From the NCBI RefSeq assembly GCF_001038425.2, contig NZ_LDPV02000019.1, forward strand, positions 1 to 32,837: a stretch of 32,837 bases of DNA, read 5' to 3'. Position 1 is the first letter of the stretch; every line of letters starts with the position of its first letter. A model generated the notes under the pieces. It was not told where the DNA came from. It did not search any database and saw only the letters and a program-made list of their open reading frames with translations. The stretch is from Ornithinibacillus contaminans (lineage in GTDB: Bacteria; Bacillota; Bacilli; Bacillales; Amphibacillaceae). Positions 1 through 7,593 of this stretch are shown piece by piece. The position numbers and the translations under genes are program-made.

Positions 1-171
1 TGTCTATAATGGACACCAATCCATTATAGGAAAGTTCTTAGCAAAGAAGCGCTAGCTTCTATATTTCTTTTAATAGAAAAAACAGGGTATGTTTTTTCTT
101 GACATACTGGTTGTTTTGTTCAGTTTTCAAAGAGCAAAATAATCATTTGTTGTTTTAGCGACAACTTTTAT
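1..171 (-). other. rRNA operon leader with boxA (16S beyond window)
   Basis: Read leftward on the minus strand, this stretch follows two strong promoters. At 136-121 it carries TGCTCTTTGAAAACTG, the boxA-like antitermination element typical of Bacillus rrn leaders, followed by the usual CTGAACAAAAC. A perfect 10-bp hairpin (4-13 with 20-29, 6-nt loop) lies near the edge and may be part of the precursor processing stalk. No mature 16S sequence is visible, so the rRNA gene must start left of position 1. An rrn operon beside ygzB matches the B. subtilis order. Confidence 0.8.
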
Positions 172-200
172 ATCATAACATGCTGTCGATATTATGTCAA
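172..200 (-). promoter_or_regulatory. rrn promoter P2
   Basis: On the minus strand a perfect TTGACA (200-195) is followed after exactly 17 nt by TATGAT (177-172). It lies about 35 nt upstream of boxA, the normal position of the proximal rRNA promoter. Confidence 0.75.
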
Positions 201-259
201 CAACTTTATTCACTAATATTTTCATACTTGATGCCGCTTCTCAAATCAGCGACTCAAAT

Positions 260-289
260 AATATATCACGTATTCCTAGTGAATGTCAA
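260..289 (-). promoter_or_regulatory. rrn promoter P1
   Basis: On the minus strand TTGACA (289-284), an 18-nt spacer and TATATT (265-260). It lies about 90 nt upstream of P2, giving the tandem promoter layout typical of Bacillus rrn operons. Confidence 0.65.
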
Positions 290-520
290 CAACATTTCAC
301 AAGATATTTAACTAATATTTGTCGTTAATTAGTTTTCGGTACTTCGAAGGGCATTATAGTTATACAATAGATAGTTCATATCACAGGCTACCATTAAAAT
401 TGATAGATAAGTTTCTTTTAATAGTTAAAACCATATCCCTATCCACAAAATTGTACAGTAGATTGTTTCTTCCTATAATATGTACAGTATTGGAAAAACC
501 ATTCTATAAATTATCAGAAA

Positions 521-552
521 TATGCTATACTAGCATTACGAAGTGAGGAGGA
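521..552 (+). promoter_or_regulatory. Likely ygzB promoter and ribosome binding site
   Basis: TATACT at 526-531 is preceded by TG at 523-524, an extended -10; no good -35 is seen at 16-18 nt. The ribosome binding site GAGGAGGA (545-552) follows closely. The rest of the 290-520 gap shows no gene I trust. Confidence 0.4.
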
Positions 553-562
553 ATTAATTGGC

Positions 563-955
563 ATGGCGCAATTGGTTTATTCTAGTAAGATTAACAAGAT
601 ACGATCCTTTGCATTAATCTTAGTTTTTGCAGGAATTGTATTGATGTACATAGGGTTACTTTTAAAGAAATTCGAGTGGGCAATGGTATTGTTTTTCATT
701 ATCGGTATCATATCCATTCTGCTTAGTACCGTGGTTTATTTCTGGATTGGAATGTTATCGACTAAGGCGATTCCAATTATCTGCCCTTCCTGTGAAAAAC
801 CAACGAAAATGCTGGGACGTGTTGATGCGTGTATGCATTGCAAGCAGCCATTAACGTTAGATAAAGAGCTTGAAGGTAAAGAATTTGATGAAAAATACAA
901 TACACGAAAATACCGTAAAGAACTTAAAGAGGATCAAAACAACAAGACAACCTAA
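563..955 (+). CDS. ygzB: YgzB, UPF0295 family membrane protein
   Basis: A 130-residue protein of unknown function in the UPF0295 family. Two hydrophobic segments (about residues 14-34 and 40-64) precede a cytosolic zinc-ribbon-like part with two CxxC pairs (CPSC near 70, CMHC near 87) and a charged, Lys/Glu-rich tail. The ATG is 10 nt after a strong ribosome binding site. In B. subtilis ygzB also lies between perR and an rRNA operon; here the rRNA neighbour is kept, but two p-aminobenzoate genes separate it from perR. The role is unknown; the membrane location and metal-binding tail are inferred from composition and cysteine spacing. Confidence 0.9.
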   Translation: MAQLVYSSKINKIRSFALILVFAGIVLMYIGLLLKKFEWAMVLFFIIGIISILLSTVVYFWIGMLSTKAIPIICPSCEKPTKMLGRVDACMHCKQPLTLDKELEGKEFDEKYNTRKYRKELKEDQNNKTT

Positions 956-986
956 CATCTGCCTTTCTTGGGTAGATGTTTTTTTA
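954..986 (+). terminator. Intrinsic terminator after ygzB
   Basis: A 10-bp stem (AACATCTGCC with GGTAGATGTT, one G-T pair) is followed by seven T residues. It overlaps the ygzB stop codon. No clear promoter lies between it and pabA, so pabA may depend on read-through or on a promoter I do not recognise. Confidence 0.8.
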
Positions 987-1014
987 TTAAAATTACTAGG
1001 AATGAGGGAATGCA

Positions 1015-1611
1015 TTGATACTAGTCATTGATAATTATGATTCCTTTACATACAATTTAGTGCAATACATTTACCAGCTCGGTGAAGAGACAGTAGTGAA
1101 ACGAAATGATGAACTAACAATAGAGGAAATCAAATTACTAAATCCCTCCCATATCCTTATTTCACCTGGACCAGGGAATCCCAATAATGCAGGAATCTGT
1201 TTAGACCTCGTAAGTCAGTTATATAAGGATTATCCCATCCTTGGTGTTTGTTTGGGGCACCAAATCATTGCACAAGCGTTTGGTGCAAGGGTCATACCAT
1301 CGAATGCACCAACACATGGGAAAGTTTCATTGATTAACCATGATGGCAAAGGTATGTTTCAGCATTTACCAAATCCTTTACGTATCACACGTTACCATTC
1401 ACTACATGTCGCACGTGATTCTTTTCCAGATTGTTTAACGATTAGTGCAGTAAATGATTCTGGTGATATTGCCGCACTACGGCATAAAGACTTTCCGGTT
1501 GAGGGTATACAAGGCCATCCCGAATCCATTTTATCAGAGGATGGACTTCTGTTATTAGCTAACTTTTTTACATCTACAAGGAGAATAACTAGTGATGACA
1601 CAAAAACATAA
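1015..1611 (+). CDS. pabA: Aminodeoxychorismate/anthranilate synthase glutaminase subunit
   Basis: A class I glutamine amidotransferase of 198 residues that releases ammonia from glutamine for the chorismate-amidating partner. The nucleophile Cys79 lies in GVCLGHQ, and the His168/Glu170 pair in QGHPES; the oxyanion strand PGPGNP is at 51-56. The start is TTG at 1015, 6 nt after GAGGGA; no in-frame ATG is available nearby. Its 3' end overlaps the next gene by 20 nt, so the two are surely cotranslated as a p-aminobenzoate (folate) pair. TrpG proteins look the same, and in Bacillus one subunit can serve both enzymes, so a second role in tryptophan synthesis cannot be excluded. Confidence 0.9.
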   Translation: MILVIDNYDSFTYNLVQYIYQLGEETVVKRNDELTIEEIKLLNPSHILISPGPGNPNNAGICLDLVSQLYKDYPILGVCLGHQIIAQAFGARVIPSNAPTHGKVSLINHDGKGMFQHLPNPLRITRYHSLHVARDSFPDCLTISAVNDSGDIAALRHKDFPVEGIQGHPESILSEDGLLLLANFFTSTRRITSDDTKT

Positions 1612-3325
1612 TCCATTCCTGCATTTTGACTTTAGGAATAAGCCAATTACATTTACGGATCCAGTAGCTATTATTCAGGCGGATAATTTAGAACAGGTAC
1701 TTCCTGCTTTTGATAAAGTACAAGAAGCGATAAACAATGGGTGCTATGCTGCGGGATATGTTTCATATGAGGCAGCTCCTGCATTTAATCATTCGATGAA
1801 AGTAGCTGGAGAAATCACCATGCCCTTACTGTGGTTTGGGATTTATAATACGGCTGTGGAAGAAAAACTAGCAGTATCAGAAGACGCTTCTCATACTACT
1901 GATTGGCAGCCAAAAACAACTATTCAAGATTATCATAATGCCATTAAGCAAATTAAAGCGTACATCCGTCAAGGAGATACCTATCAAGTAAACTACACGA
2001 TTCGCATGCAGTCTCAATTCACCGGAAATCCGGTAGCATTCTACAATCACCTTGCCAATTCACAAGCAGCTAATTATAGTGCTTATCTTGATATAGGTGA
2101 CTTCCGTATTCTATCCGCTTCGCCAGAATTATTCTTTCATGTGAAGGATGGTATTATCACAACCAAGCCAATGAAAGGGACGGTTGGTAGAGGTAGAACG
2201 GCCGATGAAGATAAGAAGAATGCAGATTGGCTCTATCAGTCAGAAAAGAATCGCGCTGAGAACGTTATGATAGTAGATTTACTGCGGAATGATTTAGGTA
2301 TGATCGCACGGCCAGGTACTGTTCGTGTGCCGGAGTTATTTTCTATCGAGAAATATCCAACTGTTTATCAAATGACTTCAACTGTTACTGCGGAAATTGA
2401 TGCCGCGAAGACTATTCCGGATATCTTTAAGGCGCTTTTTCCATGCGGTTCGATTACCGGGGCACCGAAGATTAGTACGATGAACATTATTAATGAGCTT
2501 GAAACTAGCCCTCGCAATGTATACTGTGGAGCGATTGGCTATATCACCCCAGAGAATGAAGCGATATTCAATGTTCCCATTCGTACCGTTTCAATTGATA
2601 GTCTTGGCAAAGCTACATATGGCGTTGGTGGTGGGATAACGTGGGACTCTGATGAGACCGAGGAATATGAAGAGGTATTAACGAAGGCGAAAGTACTAAC
2701 GAATAAGCAGCAGGATTTTAAGCTATTAGAGACAATTGCGCTATCTAGCGGACAATATCTTGTGATAGAAAATCACATGAATCGCTTAGAACGTTCCGCT
2801 TCATATTTTGATTTTCCATTTGATCGTAATTCCCTCACCCAGCAGCTTACTGACATAAGCAAGCAACATCCAGGCGGGAAATGGAAGGTTCGCGTCTTAT
2901 TAAGTAAAAACGGAACACTACATGTAGAAGTATTACATGAAACTAGTGAAACGCTTGATGGTGCAAAAGTAGCGTTAGCCAAGCAACCGATTAACAGTTC
3001 CTCCATTTTTCTTTATCACAAGACTACTAATCGTGTTCTTTATGAGAATGCACGCAAGGCGTTTCCTGATGTGTTTGACGTTTTATTATGGAATGAGAAG
3101 AATGAGCTGACCGAATTTACGAAGGGGAATGTGGTGGTAGAAATAGCTGGTGCCTTCTATACTCCACCAGTTGCTTGTGGGCTTCTTGCAGGAACGTATC
3201 GCGAGTCGTTACTCGAAGAAGGCCGAATTACAGAACGAGTCATTAAGGTCGAAGAATTACCGGCATGTTCTGGGATCTGGTTTATTAATAGTGTGAAGGA
3301 ATGGGTTGAAGTAAAGCTTGAATAA
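1592..3325 (+). CDS. pabB: PabB-PabC fusion: aminodeoxychorismate synthase plus lyase
   Basis: A 577-residue two-domain enzyme making p-aminobenzoate for folate. Residues 1 to about 372 are a chorismate-binding PabB domain; the PMKGT motif has Lys195, typical of aminodeoxychorismate synthase, where anthranilate synthases usually have Ala, and SITGAPK lies near 287. Residues from about 375 form a class IV PLP aminotransferase domain of the PabC type, with probable PLP-binding Lys477 in YHKTTNR. Together with PabA this gives the whole route from chorismate to p-aminobenzoate in two genes. The start is GTG 1592 or ATG 1595; AAGGAG at 1578-1583 fits both (8 or 11 nt). In B. subtilis pabB and pabC are separate genes elsewhere, so the fusion and its position are departures. 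Confidence 0.92.
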   Translation: MMTQKHNPFLHFDFRNKPITFTDPVAIIQADNLEQVLPAFDKVQEAINNGCYAAGYVSYEAAPAFNHSMKVAGEITMPLLWFGIYNTAVEEKLAVSEDASHTTDWQPKTTIQDYHNAIKQIKAYIRQGDTYQVNYTIRMQSQFTGNPVAFYNHLANSQAANYSAYLDIGDFRILSASPELFFHVKDGIITTKPMKGTVGRGRTADEDKKNADWLYQSEKNRAENVMIVDLLRNDLGMIARPGTVRVPELFSIEKYPTVYQMTSTVTAEIDAAKTIPDIFKALFPCGSITGAPKISTMNIINELETSPRNVYCGAIGYITPENEAIFNVPIRTVSIDSLGKATYGVGGGITWDSDETEEYEEVLTKAKVLTNKQQDFKLLETIALSSGQYLVIENHMNRLERSASYFDFPFDRNSLTQQLTDISKQHPGGKWKVRVLLSKNGTLHVEVLHETSETLDGAKVALAKQPINSSSIFLYHKTTNRVLYENARKAFPDVFDVLLWNEKNELTEFTKGNVVVEIAGAFYTPPVACGLLAGTYRESLLEEGRITERVIKVEELPACSGIWFINSVKEWVEVKLE

Positions 3326-3337
3326 TCCCTTCCCCAT

Positions 3338-3372
3338 AAAAATAGCCCTACTGCATTTACTGCAATAGGGCT
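3338..3372 (-). terminator. Terminator after perR (between convergent genes)
   Basis: AGCCCTA-CTGCA (3344-3355) pairs with TGCAA-TAGGGCT (3361-3372). On the minus strand the stem is followed by ATTTTTAT, so it mainly serves perR; it may also stop transcripts from the pab pair. Confidence 0.75.
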
Positions 3373-3379
3373 TACTTGA

Positions 3380-3823
3380 TTAATGTTTTTGTGTTTCATG
3401 CTGCTGACATTCTTCACATGTACCGTAAACTTCCATTCGATGATGACTTACTTCAAATCCAGTCACCTTTTCCGCTAAGGATTCTACTTCATCCAAGGAT
3501 GGATAATGGAAATCCACAATTTTTCCGCAAGACTGGCAAATAATATGATAATGCTCGGTCAAATTGCATTCAAATCGGCTGGATGAGTCACCATAGGTTA
3601 ATTCACGAACTAATCCAATCTCACGTAGTACGCGTAAATTATTATAAACAGTTGCTACACTCATATTAGGGAATTTGCCCTCGAGCGCTTTATAAATATC
3701 ATCAGCTGTTGGGTGAATCATTGAATTTAGAAGATAATCAAGCACCGCATGACGCTGTGGTGTAATTCGGACACCTGACTCTTTTAATGTATCGATCGCT
3801 TTTTGAAGTCTTTTTTCAGACAC
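3380..3823 (-). CDS. perR: Peroxide-responsive repressor PerR (Fur family)
   Basis: A 147-residue Fur-family metalloregulator that represses peroxide defence genes until iron-catalysed oxidation of its metal site. The N-terminal winged helix contains the near-invariant [11 protein letters not shown] and [11 protein letters not shown] chose GTG 3823, not GTG 3832 three codons earlier, because GAGG lies 8 nt before it and because this start makes all known PerR positions match B. subtilis numbering: structural zinc Cys96, Cys99, Cys136, Cys139 and regulatory His37, His91, His93, Asp104. The fifth regulatory ligand, Asp85 in B. subtilis, reads Glu85 here. A PerR box sits at its own promoter. Gene neighbourhood (bcp, ygzB, rrn) also matches perR. 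Confidence 0.95.
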   Translation of the reverse strand: MSEKRLQKAIDTLKESGVRITPQRHAVLDYLLNSMIHPTADDIYKALEGKFPNMSVATVYNNLRVLREIGLVRELTYGDSSSRFECNLTEHYHIICQSCGKIVDFHYPSLDEVESLAEKVTGFEVSHHRMEVYGTCEECQQHETQKH

Positions 3824-3874
3824 GTCATGCACCTCGCTTTCATGATTTAGTTCAAGACCAATACGATTATTAGA

Positions 3875-3921
3875 TTATAATCTTTATAATTAGTGTACGC
3901 TTACCCGTGGAATTTTGTCAA
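3875..3921 (-). promoter_or_regulatory. perR promoter with PerR box
   Basis: TTGACA (3921-3916), an 18-nt spacer and TACACT (3897-3892) on the minus strand. Immediately downstream, 3875-3889 reads TTATAATCTTTATAA, 14 of 15 to the PerR box TTATAATNATTATAA. The position just downstream of the -10 fits autorepression. Confidence 0.8.
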
Positions 3922-3981
3922 TATTAGTATATTGTAACGCGCTAAATATTATAACCTTATCTACTATCAGGTAGTACTAGC

Positions 3982-4539
3982 TTAAATGTCTGTATGAAGT
4001 GGAAGTTCCTTTCCATCTAGCGCTTTATTGGCATAGCGCGCTGCGACGAATAAGAAATCGGATAATCGATTTAAATAAGAAACGACTAGCTGGTTCTGTA
4101 ATTCTTCCCCTAAACCAACTGCTAGGCGCTCAGCTCTACGTGTTACAGTTCTCGCAACATGCAAGGCACTCGATACCGGGTTCCCCGATGGCAATATAAA
4201 GTTCTTTAATGGCGCTAGCTGTTCATCCCATTTATCGATTTGGTTTTCCAATTCTTGGATGTGTGATTGGGTTAGCTTCCATGCCACTTCCTTGTCGCTC
4301 GGAGTCGCCAATTCTGCACCAACATGAAATAGAATCGTTTGAACGCGATGCATTTGATCTAGAAAATCCTCTTTCCCTTCCCATGTTTCCTGCTCTAAAA
4401 AGCTCGATGCTAAACCGATCATCGAATTTGCTTCATCACATGTTCCATAGGCTTCTACTCGTAAATCATTTTTAGGCACTCGTTTTCCATAAACAAGAGA
4501 CGTTGTCCCTTTGTCCCCAGATCGTGTATAAATTCTCAT
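3982..4539 (-). CDS. ATP:cob(I)alamin adenosyltransferase, PduO type
   Basis: A 185-residue corrinoid adenosyltransferase that moves adenosyl from ATP to cob(I)alamin to make coenzyme B12. Family signs are the N-terminal ATP-binding TRSGDKGTTSL (5-15), YGTCDEANS (31-39) and the helix RTVTRRAERL near 129-138 with its conserved Arg and Glu. Length fits B. subtilis YvqK. The ATG is 2 nt after the stop of the upstream dehydrogenase and its ribosome binding site TAGGGGG lies inside that gene's end, so the two are one transcript. No other cobalamin gene is near; it may serve salvage of imported corrinoid. Confidence 0.9.
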   Translation of the reverse strand: MRIYTRSGDKGTTSLVYGKRVPKNDLRVEAYGTCDEANSMIGLASSFLEQETWEGKEDFLDQMHRVQTILFHVGAELATPSDKEVAWKLTQSHIQELENQIDKWDEQLAPLKNFILPSGNPVSSALHVARTVTRRAERLAVGLGEELQNQLVVSYLNRLSDFLFVAARYANKALDGKELPLHTDI

Positions 4540-4541
4540 TT

Positions 4542-5492
4542 CTAATACCCCCTAGTTGGATCAATTAAATTAATAAAATCTTGGTCTCCGCTGATTAATT
4601 TGTCTAGGTTGTCTTGAAAAATCGCTAAGGCACGAACCATGTAATTCGGTGACTGTCCTGATATATGTGGTGTAATTGTAACCTGTTCTTCCTGCCAAAA
4701 TGGGTGATCTGCTGGTAATGGTTCTTCTTCAAACACATCTAAAACAACATGTGCTAGTTGCCCTTCTTTGATTGCTTTTAAAAGTGTTTCGCTTGCCACT
4801 AAATCTCCGCGGCCAATATTCAAGAATACAGCACTATTTTTCATAAAGGTAAAATGCTCTTCGGTTAGCAAATATTTTGTTTCGCTCGTACTAGGTAAGA
4901 CCGACACAAGGAAATCCGCTTCTGGTAATACTTCCTTCAGATTAGCGATTGTATGTGTTTCATCAAAGAATTCTACAGCACGACCACTTCTAGATACACC
5001 GATTGTCTTCATTCGAAACGCCTTCGCAAGTCTAGCAATCTCCTGTCCAATTGCTCCTGTACCTAATACAACCATTGTCTGCCCTGTAATTTCCTTCATG
5101 CGTAAGCTCTTGTCCCAGCTGTTCTGCTGTTCATTTTTCATCAAATATTTTTCCTGGCGATATACCTGTAATAACATCGAAATCGTATATTCAGCCATTT
5201 GCACCTTATGAATACCACGTGAATTGGTGACACGAATTCCTCTTTCCTTGATCAACTCAAATGGTAAGCGCTCAACTCCTGCAGATAAGACCGATATCCA
5301 TTGTAAATTCGGCGCCTGATTAATCAATTCCTCATCCACATCATCACCATATGTAACGTACACCGTAGCCTTATTTAGATATTCTGATGCTTCTAAAGTT
5401 CCTTCACAAAAGTGAAACTGCACTTTCGGATATGCCCCTTCTAATACCTGTTGATGCTTCTCAGCTACCTTCGCAGAAAATAGTATAACCAA
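4542..5492 (-). CDS. D-isomer-specific 2-hydroxyacid dehydrogenase family protein
   Basis: A 316-residue NAD(P)-dependent dehydrogenase that should interconvert a 2-hydroxy acid and a 2-keto acid. The Rossmann motif GTGAIG is at 144-149 with a basic stretch (SRSGR, 167-171) at the end of the second strand, hinting at NADPH. Catalytic residues appear as Arg228 (NIGRGD), Glu257 (EEEPLP) and His276 (TPHISG). The substrate cannot be told; the glyoxylate/hydroxypyruvate reductase-like branch is the nearest fit. Translation probably starts at TTG 5492, 7 nt after a GGGGG ribosome binding site. It leads the two-gene unit with the adenosyltransferase. Confidence 0.85.
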   Translation of the reverse strand: MVILFSAKVAEKHQQVLEGAYPKVQFHFCEGTLEASEYLNKATVYVTYGDDVDEELINQAPNLQWISVLSAGVERLPFELIKERGIRVTNSRGIHKVQMAEYTISMLLQVYRQEKYLMKNEQQNSWDKSLRMKEITGQTMVVLGTGAIGQEIARLAKAFRMKTIGVSRSGRAVEFFDETHTIANLKEVLPEADFLVSVLPSTSETKYLLTEEHFTFMKNSAVFLNIGRGDLVASETLLKAIKEGQLAHVVLDVFEEEPLPADHPFWQEEQVTITPHISGQSPNYMVRALAIFQDNLDKLISGDQDFINLIDPTRGY

Positions 5493-5569
5493 AAAAATAC
5501 CCCCTTTGATAATTCTACCCCCATTATACGCTACCTAAGGTGTGTCTCGCACCCCAAGAAGTTTTCGCT

Positions 5570-5595
5570 AAAATAAAAAGAGGTGCAAGGCACCT
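5570..5595 (-). terminator. Terminator after the sugar transferase
   Basis: AGGTGC (5581-5586) and GCACCT (5590-5595) form a 6-bp stem with a 3-nt loop that includes the last bases of the stop codon; on the minus strand it is followed by CTTTTTATTTT. Confidence 0.75.
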
Positions 5596-6277
5596 AAGTT
5601 AGTAATTCGTTATTTATATTTCGTATGACCTGTCGCAAGCTCTGATACAAGATTTTAACGTCGAGCATATAAGAGCAATACTGCGTGTAGTATAGGTCAT
5701 ACGTTATTTTCTTCCCGTGATTATCATTGGTCGCACCGTTGATTTGTGCATAACCTGTCATACCTGGTCTTACCCGTAAGCGCCTCGCCTGATAGCGATT
5801 ATAGTAATCCGCGATTTCTGGAATTTCAGGACATGGTCCAATTAAGCTCATATCGCCTTTTAATACATTAATTAATTGTGGAATCTTATCGAGATGATAC
5901 TTCTGTAACCATAATCCAGTTTCTGTATAGGTAATATATTTATCACGTGTAATCTTGAAGTAGTTTGGAACCCCTTTTTCCCACGAGCTCGGAAATGGAT
6001 ATGGGGGTAATGCACGGATTACCTTAGACGGAGTTGTCATCGTCCGAAAAGAATACATCGTAAATGTTCGATTGTTTTTTCCGACACGAAGCTCTCGATG
6101 AAGAATAGGTTTTCCTTCCTTTTTAAAAAGCCGATAACAGATTATGAGAAACAGCGGTGAGAGTAATAGAAAGAGTGTGGCGCTAATTATAATGTCTAGC
6201 AGTCGTTTGAAGAAAAAATACAAGTTAATATGGATGAAGTAGGTTGATCTTGTTTTAGCAGAATCTAGCATTCCCAC
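5594..6277 (-). CDS. Bacterial sugar transferase with altered catalytic residues
   Basis: A 227-residue member of the small phosphoglycosyl transferase family (PglC/WcaJ catalytic domain), which loads a sugar phosphate onto undecaprenyl phosphate. Visible are KRLLDIIIS plus a hydrophobic re-entrant segment (24-48), the MYSFRTM strand (74-80), NVLKGDMSLIGP (137-148) and VRPGMTGYAQING (169-181). The usual LDELPQ reads LDKIPQ (Asp130, Lys131), so the catalytic Glu is Lys; GPRP reads GPCP (Cys149); and an Arg usual shortly before is Gln125. I placed the start at GTG 6277, 6 nt after GAGGTG; a TTG 30 nt upstream is possible. It stands alone, without polysaccharide genes, and may be inactive or changed in activity. 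Confidence 0.85.
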   Translation of the reverse strand: MGMLDSAKTRSTYFIHINLYFFFKRLLDIIISATLFLLLSPLFLIICYRLFKKEGKPILHRELRVGKNNRTFTMYSFRTMTTPSKVIRALPPYPFPSSWEKGVPNYFKITRDKYITYTETGLWLQKYHLDKIPQLINVLKGDMSLIGPCPEIPEIADYYNRYQARRLRVRPGMTGYAQINGATNDNHGKKITYDLYYTQYCSYMLDVKILYQSLRQVIRNINNELLT

Positions 6278-6371
6278 AATACACACCTCATTTTTGTAGT
6301 TGTACAACTATAACTAGTTCATCTTATTCACGAGATGAGGTGTATATAACAATGTCATGAAAAAAATATAG

Positions 6372-6413
6372 AAAAACTCGCAATCGATTATCTTTTAGCG
6401 ATTGCGAGTTTTT
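6372..6413 (-). terminator. Strong hairpin terminator after bcp
   Basis: A perfect 15-bp stem (6372-6386 with 6399-6413, core CTCGCAATCG) with A/T-rich ends, so it could work in both directions. It serves bcp, which ends upstream on the minus strand. Confidence 0.8.
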
Positions 6414-6487
6414 CTTATACGTGTGAGAACAAGTATTATACTGTCCTATCGGTGAAAACTGCCCCCAATGAAAGGAGTCATTCTTCT

Positions 6488-6958
6488 TTAGGCTAAGTTC
6501 TCTTTAATATAATTCAGTGCATCCTCAACATGTCCTTCAACTGACACTTTACGGAATTCTTTTCGTAGGATACCTTCTTTATCAATGATAAACGTTGAAC
6601 GTTCAATACCATAATACTCTTTACCGAAGTTCTTCTTCAGCTTCCACACTCCGTATTCATCTGCTACTTCATGATTTTCGTCAGCTAACAGCAAGAACGG
6701 TAAATCATGTTTATCAATAAATTTTTGGTGATCTTTTACTGGGTCTGGGCTCACGCCAACAATCACTGCGTCTAGTTCACCAAAGCTTTCATGCTTATCT
6801 CGGAAATCACATGCTTCTGTTGTACATCCTGGTGTCATATCTTTCGGATAAAAATATAACACGACATGCTTACCTTTAAAATCTGCTAGATTAATAGCCT
6901 TACCATCCTGATTCGGAAGGGTAAAGGCAGGTGCTAATTGTCCAACTTCTAAACTCAT
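6488..6958 (-). CDS. bcp: Thioredoxin-dependent thiol peroxidase Bcp
   Basis: A 156-residue peroxiredoxin of the Bcp/PrxQ type (YgaF in B. subtilis) that reduces hydrogen peroxide and organic peroxides with thioredoxin. The thioredoxin fold carries PGCTTEAC with peroxidatic Cys45 and resolving Cys50, five apart as in the atypical two-Cys subgroup. An in-frame ATG five codons upstream overlaps the ribosome binding site GGAGGT, so I start at ATG 6958, 7 nt after it. The gene lies in the perR neighbourhood as in B. subtilis, but I see no PerR box directly before it. Confidence 0.93.
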   Translation of the reverse strand: MSLEVGQLAPAFTLPNQDGKAINLADFKGKHVVLYFYPKDMTPGCTTEACDFRDKHESFGELDAVIVGVSPDPVKDHQKFIDKHDLPFLLLADENHEVADEYGVWKLKKNFGKEYYGIERSTFIIDKEGILRKEFRKVSVEGHVEDALNYIKENLA

Positions 6959-7017
6959 TTTGAATACCTCCATCCATGTTGTTCCCTTTCACTATAGCAT
7001 TTTCCCCCTGGATATGG

Positions 7018-7455
7018 CTAATCCCGTGCCCGCTCCTGATTCGTTTGTACGAGTCGAAGGACAAAGGCAGTTGGAAGAACATAGCCAATTAGCGCCTCAA
7101 TTAATGCTAATAGTCTACCAAATCCAATCGGTGTAATATCACCATACCCAATCGTCAGCATCGTAGCACCACTGAAATAAAGAGAATGAATCATAGACCC
7201 AATGGCACTCACCTGTCGCAGTTCCCCACCCTCGACGAGAAGGATTCCTTCGAAGGATAGAATAAAATAGATTAATCCAAACCCAATTATGACAATCGTA
7301 TAGGTAATAATTAAGGTATAAAATAACTCTGTTGAAAACATTCTCTCGCGCATCTCCACCCCTAAAAATTTTCGCTTTCCTTGAATAAATCCATAAACAC
7401 TTCTAGAAATCACATAACATACCGCAGCAATTAACATCCACGTAATCAGACTCAT
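7018..7455 (-). CDS. Small potassium channel protein (Ion_trans_2 type)
   Basis: A 145-residue membrane protein with the potassium selectivity filter TIGYGD at 101-106, preceded by a pore helix (about 88-99). Hydrophobic segments are at about 3-20, 44-68 and 111-132, so there is one extra N-terminal segment beside the two core helices. There is no RCK or other regulatory domain, only a short charged tail, so gating cannot be told. The ATG follows AGGGGAAG. It is upstream of bcp on the same strand with a 60-nt gap and may be cotranscribed. Confidence 0.85.
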   Translation of the reverse strand: MSLITWMLIAAVCYVISRSVYGFIQGKRKFLGVEMRERMFSTELFYTLIITYTIVIIGFGLIYFILSFEGILLVEGGELRQVSAIGSMIHSLYFSGATMLTIGYGDITPIGFGRLLALIEALIGYVLPTAFVLRLVQTNQERARD

Positions 7456-7593
7456 CTAATCTTCCCCTAAACTTCCTTTTATTCTAATCTATGTGACGCC
7501 TCCCGAGGGCTTGTCATTTATTTTACTGGCTGCTTGCGTTAAAATAGATGACGTACTAACTAGACTTAATTCGTCTTTACATAGGAGGATATC

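Noticed and set aside
1-30. Possible IS end: arm-GACACCAA-arm layout like the left end of the IS at 31991
   Set aside because: Its orientation would place the transposase in the rRNA leader, where there is none; the hairpin is better explained as part of the rRNA leader.
319-546. 75-codon open frame with TTG start
   Set aside because: No ribosome binding site, unusual composition, and it covers the ygzB promoter.
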